A DNA stretch of 64,000 bases. It comes from Enterobacter ludwigii. GTDB taxonomy: Bacteria; Pseudomonadota; Gammaproteobacteria; Enterobacterales; Enterobacteriaceae. Shown piece after piece: positions 1 through 9,143 of this stretch. A program made the translations under genes and the position numbers. Each line of letters begins with the position of its first letter. The first letter of the stretch is position 1. The stretch is taken from contig CP083824.1 in the NCBI GenBank assembly GCA_023023105.1, positions 2,232,001 through 2,296,000 of the forward strand, given 5' to 3'. The notes under the pieces were generated by a model. That model was not told the origin of the DNA and made no database searches. It saw only the letters and a list, made by a program, of their open reading frames with translations.

Positions 1-2
1 TT

Positions 3-701
3 TGCTTCCCGGGCTGCCACATTAACCACCTCACGCCGCGTACCCTGGATATTGACCGGGTGCAGGAGCTGATGCCGAAGTATGGTATAGAACCAAAAGT
101 GCTGATCGAAGGACCTCCTCGTCGCGAAGTGCCTGTGCTCTTACGACAGACCAGCTTTAAGGCGCTTGAAGAACCAGTGCTGTTTGCCGGAGAACATAAA
201 GGCACACATACCGCGCGGTTTGGTGAAATTGAACAGCGCGGCGTGGCGCTGACGCCAAAAGGCCGTGAACTGTACGATAGCCTGCTCGCACAGGCCGGTA
301 CCGGTAAAGATAACCTGACCCACCAGCTGCATTTGCGGGAGATCTTTAACGCTTTCCCGGACAGCGAAATGCTAATGCGTCGTCAGGAGCTGGCCTATTT
401 CCGCTATCGTCTGACGCCTGCGGGGGAAGCGCATCGCCACGCGTTTCGTCCCGGAGACGATCCGCAGCCGCTGATCGAACGTGGGTGGGTGGTCGCTCAG
501 CCGATTACCTACGAAGATTTCCTGCCGGTCAGCGCTGCCGGGATATTCCAGTCCAATCTCGGGAATGAAACCCAGGCGCGCAGCCACGGAAATGCCAGCC
601 GCGATGCCTTTGAAGCGGCGCTGGGCTGCCCGGTGTATGACGAGTTTACGCTCTATCAGGAGGCTGAAGTACGAAGCAAACAGCGTTGCGGTTTGCTCTG
701 A
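3..701 (+). CDS. ydcJ: 2-oxoadipate dioxygenase/decarboxylase family protein YdcJ, C-terminal part
   Basis: This is the C-terminal half of a gene that begins before the window; 232 codons are visible and the frame is open to the left edge. The sequence after the edge (CFPGCHINHLTPRTLDID) and the end match YdcJ of E. coli, about 447 residues, a DUF1338 protein. Members of this family (HglS) are Fe(II)-dependent enzymes that convert 2-oxoadipate to D-2-hydroxyglutarate in lysine breakdown; the exact role of YdcJ is not settled. In E. coli ydcJ lies directly before opgD; here four extra genes separate them. Identity is fairly certain, activity is inferred from the family. Confidence 0.85.
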   Translation, partial: CFPGCHINHLTPRTLDIDRVQELMPKYGIEPKVLIEGPPRREVPVLLRQTSFKALEEPVLFAGEHKGTHTARFGEIEQRGVALTPKGRELYDSLLAQAGTGKDNLTHQLHLREIFNAFPDSEMLMRRQELAYFRYRLTPAGEAHRHAFRPGDDPQPLIERGWVVAQPITYEDFLPVSAAGIFQSNLGNETQARSHGNASRDAFEAALGCPVYDEFTLYQEAEVRSKQRCGLL

Positions 702-744
702 AACCGTTACTCTGCTGGGGTGTGATGGAAAAATTAAGGTCGTT

Positions 745-2250
745 ATGCAAAATCCTTCCGCCCCTGTGGTTGAAACGCGCTGCGGCGCACTGTCTGGTTT
801 AACCGATGAAAATGTCCATGTCTGGTGCGGTATTCCCTACGCCGCACCGCCCGTGGGCGAGTGGCGCTGGCGTTCCCCGCGGCGGCCTGAACCGTGGGAT
901 GGACTTCGCGAAGCCACCACCTTTTCGGCCTCAAGCTGGCAAAGCAGCGAGTATTGTCAGGAGCTAGGCGGCGGCGATCCGGGCCAGTTTTCTGAAGATT
1001 GTCTCTATCTCAACGTCTGGTCTCCCAAAGAGCGCGCGGAATCGCTTCCGGTGATGGTCTGGCTGCACGGCGGCGGGTTTACCATTGGTGCCGGGGGGCT
1101 GCCGCCCTATAACGGCAAAGCGCTGGCAATGCGCGGTGTGGTTGTAGTCACGATCAACTATCGCCTCGGTCATCTTGGCTTCTTTGCCCATCCTGCACTG
1201 GAGGGCGAAGAATATCGCGTTGTGCATAATTTTGCCCTGCTGGACCAGATCGCCGCGCTCGAATGGGTGCGGGATAACATTGCTGCGTTTGGCGGCGACC
1301 CTGCTAACGTGACCCTGTTTGGCGAATCCGCGGGCGCGCGCAGCGTGCTTTCGCTGCTGGCCTCGCCATTGGCAGAAGGATTGTTCCATAAGGCGATTGT
1401 ACAAAGCGGTTACACCTTACCTGACACGCCGCGCGAGCAGGCACTGCAGAAGGGGGAAGCGCTGGCCGCCCATTTTAGCCTGGAGAATGCGACAGCCGAG
1501 GAGCTACGCGCTATTCCGCCCGACGCGTTCTGGCCATTAACCGCACCGCTGAACATTGCCCCGGCACCCATCGTCGGGGATTGCGTGCTGCCGGAAGCGA
1601 TGCTCGATGTCTTCTTCGCCGCCCGACAGCATCCTGTGCCGGTGATGATTGGCTCAAACAGCGATGAAGCCAGCGTGATGGCGGTGTTTGGTATCGATCT
1701 TGCCGGGCAAATCCAGAAACTGCGCCGCGAACGTCGCTTTGGTCTGGGGTTGATTAAGCTGCTCTATCCTGGCGTCAAAGGGGACGAAGAGCTGGGCCGA
1801 CAGGTGTGCCGCGATATGGCGTTCACCACGATGGGCTACGTAGTGATGCAGGCTCAACAGCGCATCGGCGGATTGTGCTGGCGTTACTGGTTCGACTATG
1901 TCGCGGAAGCAGAACATGACACATACATCAACGGCGCCTGGCATGGCAATGAAGTTCCCTATGTGTTCGATACGCTTGGTCAGGTAGAACCGTCGCGTCA
2001 GTATGTTAATGCACGCGATCTCCAGTTTGCTGCCCAGGTGGCCGATTATTGGGTAAGTTTCGCGCGTGACGCCGGGAGGCGCGACATTCTGCCGGGCCCC
2101 ACGCACTGGCCAGCATGTCGCAAAGGGAGGGACGTTCTGTTACGTATTGGATTGAATAAACATGCAGGTTTCAGGCTTGAAAACCGCTTTATGCGTGCCC
2201 GCATGAGTCTCTTCAAGCGGGTGATGAAACATCACGTCAGCCTCGACTAA
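745..2250 (+). CDS. Type-B carboxylesterase (para-nitrobenzyl esterase-like)
   Basis: A 501-residue alpha/beta hydrolase of the type-B carboxylesterase/lipase family, which cleaves carboxylic esters. The oxyanion-hole motif HGGGF lies near residue 110, the nucleophile elbow GESAG puts the catalytic serine at 195, and SNSDEAS and AWHGNE supply the probable acid Glu308 and base His400. No signal peptide is obvious, so it is probably cytoplasmic. I chose ATG 745 because TAAGGT precedes it at suitable spacing and the family N-terminus begins here; the longer open frame runs back into ydcJ. It is absent from this place in E. coli. It converges with the next gene and overlaps its 3' end by 14 bases. 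The natural substrate is unknown. Confidence 0.85.
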   Translation: MQNPSAPVVETRCGALSGLTDENVHVWCGIPYAAPPVGEWRWRSPRRPEPWDGLREATTFSASSWQSSEYCQELGGGDPGQFSEDCLYLNVWSPKERAESLPVMVWLHGGGFTIGAGGLPPYNGKALAMRGVVVVTINYRLGHLGFFAHPALEGEEYRVVHNFALLDQIAALEWVRDNIAAFGGDPANVTLFGESAGARSVLSLLASPLAEGLFHKAIVQSGYTLPDTPREQALQKGEALAAHFSLENATAEELRAIPPDAFWPLTAPLNIAPAPIVGDCVLPEAMLDVFFAARQHPVPVMIGSNSDEASVMAVFGIDLAGQIQKLRRERRFGLGLIKLLYPGVKGDEELGRQVCRDMAFTTMGYVVMQAQQRIGGLCWRYWFDYVAEAEHDTYINGAWHGNEVPYVFDTLGQVEPSRQYVNARDLQFAAQVADYWVSFARDAGRRDILPGPTHWPACRKGRDVLLRIGLNKHAGFRLENRFMRARMSLFKRVMKHHVSLD

Positions 2251-3079
2251 GCAAACAAGCGCGAAACGCCGCCAGCCCATTTTCTTCGCCAGGCGTTTCG
2301 CGCAGCACCAGGCGGTAGCTCGCGCCGGTTTTTATACTTGTCTCATAGGGCCGCGTTAGCCTTCCGGCACGGACATCTTCTTCTACCAGCGTTTCGTCGG
2401 CAATGGCGACGCCCAGCCCCTGAATGGCCGCCGTAATGGCGAGATCCATCGTATCGAAGTGTTGATTTTTGTGCATAACAAAGCCCGGGCCTTCCTGTTT
2501 TGCCAGCCACAATGACCAGTCTGTCTTATCCCTTGTGGGGTGAAGAAATGTCAACGAACCCAGTGCGGCACTCGCGCGCATAGGGCTAAGCACCGGGGTT
2601 AACGCCTCTTCAAACAGCAGGTCGCCGGCACTCATGTGCGTGCCGAACACGATGGCCGCGTCGTAAGATTCGGTTTTGAAATTCACGTTGTGATCGGTGG
2701 TGGTGGTCAATGCAATTTGCAGATCCGGCTGTTCACGCTCCACCTCCAGCAGGCGGGGGACCAGCCAGCGCATGGCGCAGGTGGGGGCTTTTAAGCGGAT
2801 GACGGTTTGCTGGCTGCGGGCCCGGCCGGCCACCGTCAGCAATTGCTCAAAAGACGATTGCAGTTCAGGCAACAGGGCGCTTCCCTGCGGTGACAGCCGC
2901 AGCCCACGCGCATGACGCTCAAATAGCGGAAAGCCAAACCACGCTTCAAGGGAAGCGATCTTGCGGCTCACTGCCCCCTGTGTCAGGCAAAGCTCAGCGG
3001 CGGCGTGGGTGAGGTTCAGGTGACGCGCGGTGACTAAAAATGCGTCGATGGCATTGAGCGGGAGCGAACGGCGCGACAT
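2237..3079 (-). CDS. LysR-family transcriptional regulator (GcvA-like)
   Basis: A 280-residue LysR-type regulator. The N-terminal winged helix-turn-helix (roughly residues 8-65, with LTHAAAELCLTQGAVSRKI) is followed by an effector-binding domain. The sequence style, including the PLNAIDAF start and the GVAIAD segment, resembles GcvA-type proteins. It is transcribed divergently from the aminotransferase/binding-protein pair across a 114-base gap that contains a 16-base inverted repeat, so it most likely controls that pair, with an amino acid as the probable ligand. This regulatory link is inferred from gene arrangement only. Confidence 0.82.
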   Translation of the reverse strand: MSRRSLPLNAIDAFLVTARHLNLTHAAAELCLTQGAVSRKIASLEAWFGFPLFERHARGLRLSPQGSALLPELQSSFEQLLTVAGRARSQQTVIRLKAPTCAMRWLVPRLLEVEREQPDLQIALTTTTDHNVNFKTESYDAAIVFGTHMSAGDLLFEEALTPVLSPMRASAALGSLTFLHPTRDKTDWSLWLAKQEGPGFVMHKNQHFDTMDLAITAAIQGLGVAIADETLVEEDVRAGRLTRPYETSIKTGASYRLVLRETPGEENGLAAFRACLLSRG

Positions 3080-3139
3080 ATAAACACCTCAGCTATGCAT
3101 TTTTCTCATGGCTATTATGACAACAATTCGATTGTCCCG

Positions 3140-3155
3140 ACAACTCACTTGTTGT
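3140..3155. promoter_or_regulatory. Inverted repeat ACAAC-N6-GTTGT, candidate LysR operator
   Basis: The space between the divergent lysR and aminotransferase genes holds a perfect five-base inverted repeat separated by six bases. Divergent LysR regulators usually bind dyads in such gaps, so this is the best candidate operator. No ligand or binding data are implied. Confidence 0.35.
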
Positions 3156-3193
3156 TTGAATAGTTATGCAATGTCCATGAGAAGGGAAAGAGG

Positions 3194-4363
3194 ATGACTT
3201 TACGAACGCCGGTGCAAACACGCTCTAAACTGCCTGATGTGGGTACCACCATTTTTACCGTTATCGGCCAGCTCTCGGCGCAGCATAACGCGATTAACCT
3301 TTCTCAGGGCGCACCGAACTTTTCCTGCGACCCGAAGCTGATTGCGGGCGTCACCCGCGCAATGGAGGCAGGGCATAACCAGTATGCAGCGATGACCGGT
3401 CTGCAGCCGCTCAAAGAACGCATTGCCGATAAAATTGCCACCCTCTACGGCACGCAGTATGACCCAGGTAGCGAGGTGCTGGTCACCGCCAGCGCCAGCG
3501 AAGGACTTTATTCGGCAATCAGCGGGCTGGTGCACCCGGGCGATGAGGTGATCTATTTTGAACCGTCATTTGACAGCTATGCGCCAATTGTCCGCCTGCA
3601 GGGGGCAACCCCGGTCGCCATCAAACTCACGGTGCCGGATTTTGCCGTCAACTGGGATGAAGTGCGTGCCGCGATCACCCCGCGTACGCGTATGATTATC
3701 ATCAATACCCCGCACAACCCGAGCGGTCAGGTTTTCTCAGCTAATGACCTGCAGCAGCTGGCGGCGCTGACGCGCAATACCGATATCATTATTTTGTCTG
3801 ACGAAGTGTACGAACACGTTGTTTTTGATGGTGAACCGCACCACGGGATGGCTACACACCCGCAGCTGGCGGAGCGTAGCGTGATTATCTCATCTTTCGG
3901 AAAAACCTATCACGTTACCGGGTGGCGTGTGGGTTACTGTGTTGCCCCGGCGGTACTGATGGACGAGATTTGTAAAGTCCATCAATTTTTAATGTTTTCT
4001 GCCGATACGCCAATGCAGCATGCCTTTGCTGAGCATATGGTTGATCCGCAAACCTGGCTGTCGCTGTCGGCGTTTTACCAGCGTAAGCGCGATCTGCTGC
4101 AAAGTCTGCTTGAGGATTCGCCGTTTACCCTGTTGCCGAGTGCCGGGTCGTTCTTTATGCTGGCGGACTACAGCCAGTTTAGCGATGAGCGCGATAGCGA
4201 GCTGGTGAAACGGCTGATCGTTGAGTACGGTGTTGCCACCATTCCGCTGTCGGCGTTTTATGCGGACGGTACGGATAATAAATTGATTCGTCTCTCTTTT
4301 GCGAAAGATGAGGCGACGTTACGGGCAGGTGCCCAGGCCCTGTGTCGGGTTAAACCACGCTGA
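3194..4363 (+). CDS. PLP-dependent aminotransferase, YbdL/methionine aminotransferase-like
   Basis: A 389-residue class I/II aminotransferase. The PLP-binding lysine is Lys237 in SFGKTYHVTGWRVGYC; NTPHNPSG (about residue 172) and SDEVYEH are the other cofactor-site motifs. It resembles E. coli YbdL, which transaminates methionine and some aromatic amino acids, but is a clear paralogue rather than its orthologue, so I withhold the symbol. It starts 13 bases after GGGAAAGAGG. The next gene, an amino-acid-binding protein, begins 10 bases after its stop, which suggests joint uptake and transamination of an amino acid. Confidence 0.82.
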   Translation: MTLRTPVQTRSKLPDVGTTIFTVIGQLSAQHNAINLSQGAPNFSCDPKLIAGVTRAMEAGHNQYAAMTGLQPLKERIADKIATLYGTQYDPGSEVLVTASASEGLYSAISGLVHPGDEVIYFEPSFDSYAPIVRLQGATPVAIKLTVPDFAVNWDEVRAAITPRTRMIIINTPHNPSGQVFSANDLQQLAALTRNTDIIILSDEVYEHVVFDGEPHHGMATHPQLAERSVIISSFGKTYHVTGWRVGYCVAPAVLMDEICKVHQFLMFSADTPMQHAFAEHMVDPQTWLSLSAFYQRKRDLLQSLLEDSPFTLLPSAGSFFMLADYSQFSDERDSELVKRLIVEYGVATIPLSAFYADGTDNKLIRLSFAKDEATLRAGAQALCRVKPR

Positions 4364-4373
4364 GGAGTATTGG

Positions 4374-5147
4374 ATGAAATTACGCGCGTTAGTTGTCGGC
4401 ATGGGATTGCTGTGTACTTTTTCTTCCTTTGCGGCTACCGAGCTGCGTTACGGTCTGGAGGCGGAATATCCGCCGTTTGAGAGCCGTAATGCGGCGGGCG
4501 AACTGGAAGGGTTTGACGTTGAACTGGGGAATGCCATTTGTAAAGCCGCAGCGCTGAAGTGCACCTGGGTTGAAACCTCGTTTGATGCGTTGATTCCGGG
4601 GCTGGTGGCGAAGAAATTCGACGCGATCAACTCGGCGATGAATATCACCGAACAGCGCCGCAAGAGCATTGATTTTACCCAACCGATCTACCGTATTCCG
4701 TCGCAGCTGGTCGGTAAGGCCGGAACGGCGGTAGAGGCGACTCCCGAAGGGCTGAAGGGAAAAACCATTGGTGTGCTGCAGGGATCCATTCAGGAAACCT
4801 ATGCGAAAGAGCACTGGGAAAAGCAGGGTGTCACCGTGGTGTCTTATAAAGATCAGAATATGGCCTGGGGCGATCTGCTGAATGGTCGGATCGACGCCTC
4901 GCTGGTCATGTCAGCGGCCGGGCAGGCAGGTTTCCTCAGCAAGCCGCAGGGGAAAGGGTTTGGCTTCATCGGCAAACCGGTGTCTGACGACACTATCCTC
5001 GGCAGTGGGATCGGTTTTGGGTTGCGTAAAGGTGACGAGGCCACCAAAAAGCAACTTGATGCCGCGATTGATAAAGTACGTGCCGACGGCACGATCGCTA
5101 AACTCGCTGATAAGTACTTCCCGGGTATCGATGTCAGCGTAAAATAA
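4374..5147 (+). CDS. Amino-acid ABC transporter periplasmic binding protein (family 3)
   Basis: A 257-residue periplasmic solute-binding protein of the ArtJ/HisJ/GlnH type. A signal peptide covers about residues 1-20 (MKLRALVVGMGLLC...SFA) and the mature part opens with TELRYGLEAEYPPFESRNA, the usual first strand of family 3; GFDVELGNAIC and FDAINSAMNIT are further typical segments. ATG 4374 has GAGGAG just upstream; the longer frame overlaps the aminotransferase. No permease or ATPase gene lies nearby, so it must work with a transporter encoded elsewhere or is an orphan. It is co-transcribed with the aminotransferase and followed by a strong terminator. Confidence 0.85.
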   Translation: MKLRALVVGMGLLCTFSSFAATELRYGLEAEYPPFESRNAAGELEGFDVELGNAICKAAALKCTWVETSFDALIPGLVAKKFDAINSAMNITEQRRKSIDFTQPIYRIPSQLVGKAGTAVEATPEGLKGKTIGVLQGSIQETYAKEHWEKQGVTVVSYKDQNMAWGDLLNGRIDASLVMSAAGQAGFLSKPQGKGFGFIGKPVSDDTILGSGIGFGLRKGDEATKKQLDAAIDKVRADGTIAKLADKYFPGIDVSVK

Positions 5148-5158
5148 CCGCCTCATTG

Positions 5159-5192
5159 GCCCCGGCGAACGATGTCGCGCCGGGGCATTTTT
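5159..5192 (+). terminator. Rho-independent terminator
   Basis: A perfect 9-bp stem (GCCCCGGCG / CGCCGGGGC) with a 10-base loop is followed by ATTTTTC. It lies just after the binding-protein gene and ends the aminotransferase operon. Confidence 0.85.
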
Positions 5193-5389
5193 CTACACAT
5201 TCTCCAGGCTTTCTTTACACCACTTTCGGGCCGTTCTGGTCGACAGAAAATATTTCACACTTTGTTCATATAATCACCGGCCAACAATTGGATTCTTAAC
5301 CATTTTTGTTTAGGCTGTGCGTTCTTTCTTGCCGTCATTTCGCCGAGCGCGAAACACATTCACACGACCATAAGGACGTTTTTCCAGGC

Positions 5390-7045
5390 ATGAATCGCAG
5401 ACGTTTTCTAAAAGGCTCGCTGGCAGTGGCAGCCCTGAGCGGCACATCTGGCCTTGCTTCTCTGTTTTCCAAAGCGGCATACGCTGCTGACTCTGACATT
5501 GCTGACGGCCAGAGCCGTCGTTTTGATTTCTCCGTACTGCAATCCATGGCGCATGACCTGGCGAAAACCCCGTGGGGTGGTGCGCCGCGCCCGCTGCCGG
5601 ACACGCTGGCCACCATGACGCCGCAGGCGTACAACGCCATCCGCTACGATGAAAAGCAGTCTCTGTGGAATAACATTGAAGGGCGTCAACTGGACGTGCA
5701 GTTCTTCCATATGGGAATGGGTTTCCGTCGTCGCGTGCGGATGTTCTCGCTCGACCAGTCTACTTCTATGGCGCGCGAGATCCACTTCCGTCCGGAGCTG
5801 TTCAGCTATGGTGAAACGGGTGTGGATACCAAACAGCTGGAAGGGCAAAGCGATCTCGGCTTTGCGGGCTTCCGTGCGTTTAAAGCCCCTGAACTGGCGC
5901 GTCGCGATATCGTCTCTTTCCTCGGTGCGAGCTATTTCCGTGCGGTTGATGACACCTACCAATATGGTCTTTCCGCACGTGGTCTGGCGGTGGATACCTT
6001 TACCGACACGCCGGAAGAGTTCCCGGATTTCACCTCGTTCTGGTTTGAAACCGTCAAACCTGGCGACACCACTTTTACCGTTTATACGCTGCTGGACAGC
6101 CCAAGCATCACTGGTGCTTATAAATTCGTGATCCACTGCGAGAAGAGCCAGGTGATTATGGAGGTGGAAAACCACCTCTATGCGCGTAAAGACATTAAGC
6201 AACTCGGCATCGCGCCGATGACCAGCATGTTCAGCTGCGGTAATAACGAACGCCGCATGTGTGACACCATTCACCCGCAAATTCATGACTCCGACCGCCT
6301 GGCCATGTGGCGCGGCAACGGGGAGTGGATCTGTCGTCCGCTGAACAACCCGCAGAAGCTGCAGTTCAATGCCTATATGGACAAGAATCCGAAAGGGTTC
6401 GGCCTGCTGCAACTTGATCGCGATTTCTCGCACTATCAGGACGTGATGGGCTGGTATAACAAACGCCCAAGTCTGTGGGTTGAGCCGCGCAATGACTGGG
6501 GCAAAGGCTCAGTTGGCCTGATGGAGATCCCGACTACGGGTGAAACGCTGGATAACGTCGTCTGCTTCTGGCAGCCAGAAAAAGCGGTCAAAGCGGGCGA
6601 CGAGCTGGACTTCAAATATCGCCTCTACTGGAGCGCCATGCCGCCAGTGCGTTCTCCGCTGGCAACGGTCTTCGCGACCCGCACCGGTATGGGTGGCTTC
6701 CCGGAAGGGTGGGCACCCGGCGAAAATTACCCGAAAGTGTGGGCCCGTCGCTTCGCTATCGACTTTGTCGGTGGCGACCTGAAAGCGTCTGCACCAAAAG
6801 GCATCGAGCCGGTCATTACGCTCTCCAGCGGTGAAGCGAAGCAGGTTGAGATCCTTTACGTTGAACCGTTTGACGGCTATCGCATTCTGTTTGACTGGTA
6901 TCCAACATCGGATTCGACCGAACCAGTGGACATGCGTTTGTTCCTGCGCTGCCAGGGGGATGCCATCAGTGAAACCTGGCTGTATCAGTATTTCCCGCCA
7001 GCACCGGATAAACGTCAGTACGTTGATGACAGGGTAATGCGTTAA
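5390..7045 (+). CDS. opgD: Glucan biosynthesis protein D (osmoregulated periplasmic glucans)
   Basis: A 551-residue protein, the same length as E. coli OpgD (MdoD). OpgD acts in the periplasm to shape the backbone of osmoregulated periplasmic glucans and is a paralogue of OpgG. The N-terminus [18 protein letters not shown] is a twin-arginine (Tat) signal, with a probable cleavage near AAYAAD. ATG 5390 was chosen because the Tat motif and the family N-terminus begin there, although TAAGGA lies somewhat far upstream. A TATAAT hexamer at 5269-5274 may be its -10 element, but its -35 is poor. It is part of the conserved backbone. Confidence 0.95.
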   Translation: MNRRRFLKGSLAVAALSGTSGLASLFSKAAYAADSDIADGQSRRFDFSVLQSMAHDLAKTPWGGAPRPLPDTLATMTPQAYNAIRYDEKQSLWNNIEGRQLDVQFFHMGMGFRRRVRMFSLDQSTSMAREIHFRPELFSYGETGVDTKQLEGQSDLGFAGFRAFKAPELARRDIVSFLGASYFRAVDDTYQYGLSARGLAVDTFTDTPEEFPDFTSFWFETVKPGDTTFTVYTLLDSPSITGAYKFVIHCEKSQVIMEVENHLYARKDIKQLGIAPMTSMFSCGNNERRMCDTIHPQIHDSDRLAMWRGNGEWICRPLNNPQKLQFNAYMDKNPKGFGLLQLDRDFSHYQDVMGWYNKRPSLWVEPRNDWGKGSVGLMEIPTTGETLDNVVCFWQPEKAVKAGDELDFKYRLYWSAMPPVRSPLATVFATRTGMGGFPEGWAPGENYPKVWARRFAIDFVGGDLKASAPKGIEPVITLSSGEAKQVEILYVEPFDGYRILFDWYPTSDSTEPVDMRLFLRCQGDAISETWLYQYFPPAPDKRQYVDDRVMR

Positions 7046-7058
7046 TCGAGTTGAACTG

Positions 7059-7086
7059 CGCCTGGTAAGCGTAACGCTGCCGGGCG
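7059..7086. repeat. REP-like imperfect inverted repeat
   Basis: CGCCTGG...CCGGGCG arms enclose an inner AGCGT/ACGCT hairpin, just after opgD. It resembles a degenerate REP element and may protect or end the opgD transcript; there is no T-tract beside it. Confidence 0.5.
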
Positions 7087-7160
7087 ATTAACAGTTATAA
7101 ATCATGATTTAGCATATGTTCTCATTTGTGCTGCTTTTTTAACAAGGAGTGGTGTAGGAA

Positions 7161-9143
7161 ATGCTGAATTCGCTCCAGATATTCCAGGCACTGAATGAAT
7201 TGGGTTACCGGCTTGAGGATGGAAAATTCGAGCCAAGCTATGCATCCGAGCATCCGCTCGGAAATGGGAAGTATCTGTATGTCAAACGCAGTCGGGACGG
7301 CGTTGTTAACAAGAGCCCATTGGTTCTCGCACCAGACACCCTTGCCTTAAAGGCGGAAATTGATCGCATTGAGGGTCTCTACTGCCTTTGGGAAAAAGTA
7401 AAAAGCACCAGCTATCGACGTTACCCGAAAGATAATGGTACCTCCCAATATGGTTATGCAACTGATGTTGAATCAGTCGAAGCGCTACAGGCTCTCGTGA
7501 ATTTGTTGAGAGGCCAACCCTCTTTGATCACCCAGCCTGGACTAAAAAGAGACAACGAAAACAAGGAGCAATCGTTAATGTATCCCTTAAACCAGATTCT
7601 CTTTGGACCACCAGGCACGGGTAAAACCTACACGACGACCGAATTGGCTGTCAAAATTGCGGATAATGCATGGTATCAACAGGCTACGCGTGAGCATCAT
7701 GGCAATGACTTACGGGAAAAGGTAAAGCAGCGGTATCAGATTCTGGTAGAAAAGCAGCGCATCATGTTTACCACTTTCCATCAAAGTTTCTCCTATGAGG
7801 ACTTTATCGAGGGTATTCGTGCGACTACTGATGAAAGCTCGGGTACGCTTCGCTACGAAGTTATGGATGGTATTTTTAAGCAGCTGTGCCTGAATGCTGA
7901 AGTTAAAACGAGTGGTAGTTCAACCCAGTCATTGTCTTTGAATGGGAGACGGATTTGGAAAATGTCTCTTGGAAATACTCTTGACGGTGAAGATTATATT
8001 TTCGATGAATGCCTTGCGAACAATTATATTTTATTGGGTTGGGGTGATAATCTTGATTTTAGTGGTTGCACTACTCCTGCGGATGTCCGATTACGAATAG
8101 ACGAATCGAATGAAGGCCAGGTTGAGAGAAGTGAATACATGTTGACTGCGGTCAACATGTTTAAAAATATCATTCGGAATGGTGATCTGGTTATTATTTC
8201 CGATGGTAATCATAAGTTCAGGGCCATCGCCGAGATCGCCGGAGATTATCAATTCCTGCCAAATGATGAACGCGTAGGCTATCACCAAATGCGTAAGGTC
8301 AACTGGTTACGAACTTATTCACCGAGCTTACCGAAAGAGCAGCTTTTTTTAAAAGCACTTTCACAGATGACATTATATGAGTTGAGGGATGCCTCAATTG
8401 ACAGGGAAAAACTGTCTCAACTATTGGCCCCGGTAGAAACAAGTGATAATCAAGCATTACCGCATGTGCTCATTATCGATGAGATAAACAGGGGGAATAT
8501 TGCCCGTATCTTTGGTGAATTGATTACTCTGTTGGAATCCGATAAACGATTGGGAGCTGAAGATGCCCGCTCCTTAGTCCTGCCTTATTCTAAACAGCTG
8601 TTTTCCGTGCCAAGAAATGTCTATGTCATTGGGACGATGAATACTGCGGATAAATCCCTGATACAAATGGACCTGGCGCTAAGACGACGCTTTAGCTTTA
8701 CCGAAATGCCTGCACGACCGGAGTTATTAGCTGGGGTCACTGCGTTTGGCGTTGATGTCGAAACGTTGTTAACGCGCATTAATCAACGTATCGAAGCACT
8801 GCTGGATAGTGAGCATATGATTGGTCATGCTTACTTCATGCCATTAAAGAAATTAGAAAATAACGCCGACCGTGAAGCCTGTCTTGCCAGCATCTTCCAG
8901 GAAAAACTCATTCCATTGCTGAGAGAGTATTTCTTTGATGATTATGAACGTATCGGTTGGGTGCTTAATGATTCAGTGAAAGCGAAAGAAAACCGTTTTA
9001 TTCTCTTGCAACAGTCAGCACAATTACCGTCATTTTCTGCGCTATTCCCGAAAGATATTGCGGATAGTTTGTCTGACAGGCGTTTTCGTATTAATGAACA
9101 TGCTTTCGTGTCGGCAGAAGCTTATCAGGGTATTGTGGCATGA
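7161..9143 (+). CDS. McrB-like AAA+ GTPase with inserted PUA/EVE-like domain
   Basis: A 660-residue motor/specificity subunit of an McrBC-type, modification-dependent restriction system. Walker A is GPPGTGKT (residues 149-156), Walker B is LIIDEIN (Asp440, Glu441), and the McrB signature GTMNTADKS lies at 491-499 followed by the arginine-rich LALRRRF. The Walker motifs are about 280 residues apart because a segment of roughly 266-385 (WKMSLG..., LLGWGDNLD, GDLVIIS, MRKVNWL) is inserted; its pattern fits PUA/EVE-like readers of modified bases. Residues 1-130 are a domain I do not recognise. It overlaps mcrC by ATGA. The region is visibly richer in A+T than its neighbours, consistent with transfer. 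Family call is firm; target DNA is unknown. Confidence 0.88.
   Translation: MLNSLQIFQALNELGYRLEDGKFEPSYASEHPLGNGKYLYVKRSRDGVVNKSPLVLAPDTLALKAEIDRIEGLYCLWEKVKSTSYRRYPKDNGTSQYGYATDVESVEALQALVNLLRGQPSLITQPGLKRDNENKEQSLMYPLNQILFGPPGTGKTYTTTELAVKIADNAWYQQATREHHGNDLREKVKQRYQILVEKQRIMFTTFHQSFSYEDFIEGIRATTDESSGTLRYEVMDGIFKQLCLNAEVKTSGSSTQSLSLNGRRIWKMSLGNTLDGEDYIFDECLANNYILLGWGDNLDFSGCTTPADVRLRIDESNEGQVERSEYMLTAVNMFKNIIRNGDLVIISDGNHKFRAIAEIAGDYQFLPNDERVGYHQMRKVNWLRTYSPSLPKEQLFLKALSQMTLYELRDASIDREKLSQLLAPVETSDNQALPHVLIIDEINRGNIARIFGELITLLESDKRLGAEDARSLVLPYSKQLFSVPRNVYVIGTMNTADKSLIQMDLALRRRFSFTEMPARPELLAGVTAFGVDVETLLTRINQRIEALLDSEHMIGHAYFMPLKKLENNADREACLASIFQEKLIPLLREYFFDDYERIGWVLNDSVKAKENRFILLQQSAQLPSFSALFPKDIADSLSDRRFRINEHAFVSAEAYQGIVA

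Noticed and set aside
3194..4363. Naming the aminotransferase ybdL
   Set aside because: Motifs are shared, but many positions differ from E. coli YbdL and the context differs, so it is a paralogue.
5408..6433. Long minus-strand open frame of 341 codons opposite opgD
   Set aside because: It lies wholly within opgD, whose protein is clearly conserved; the antisense translation is rich in Arg and His as expected of a shadow frame and resembles no family.
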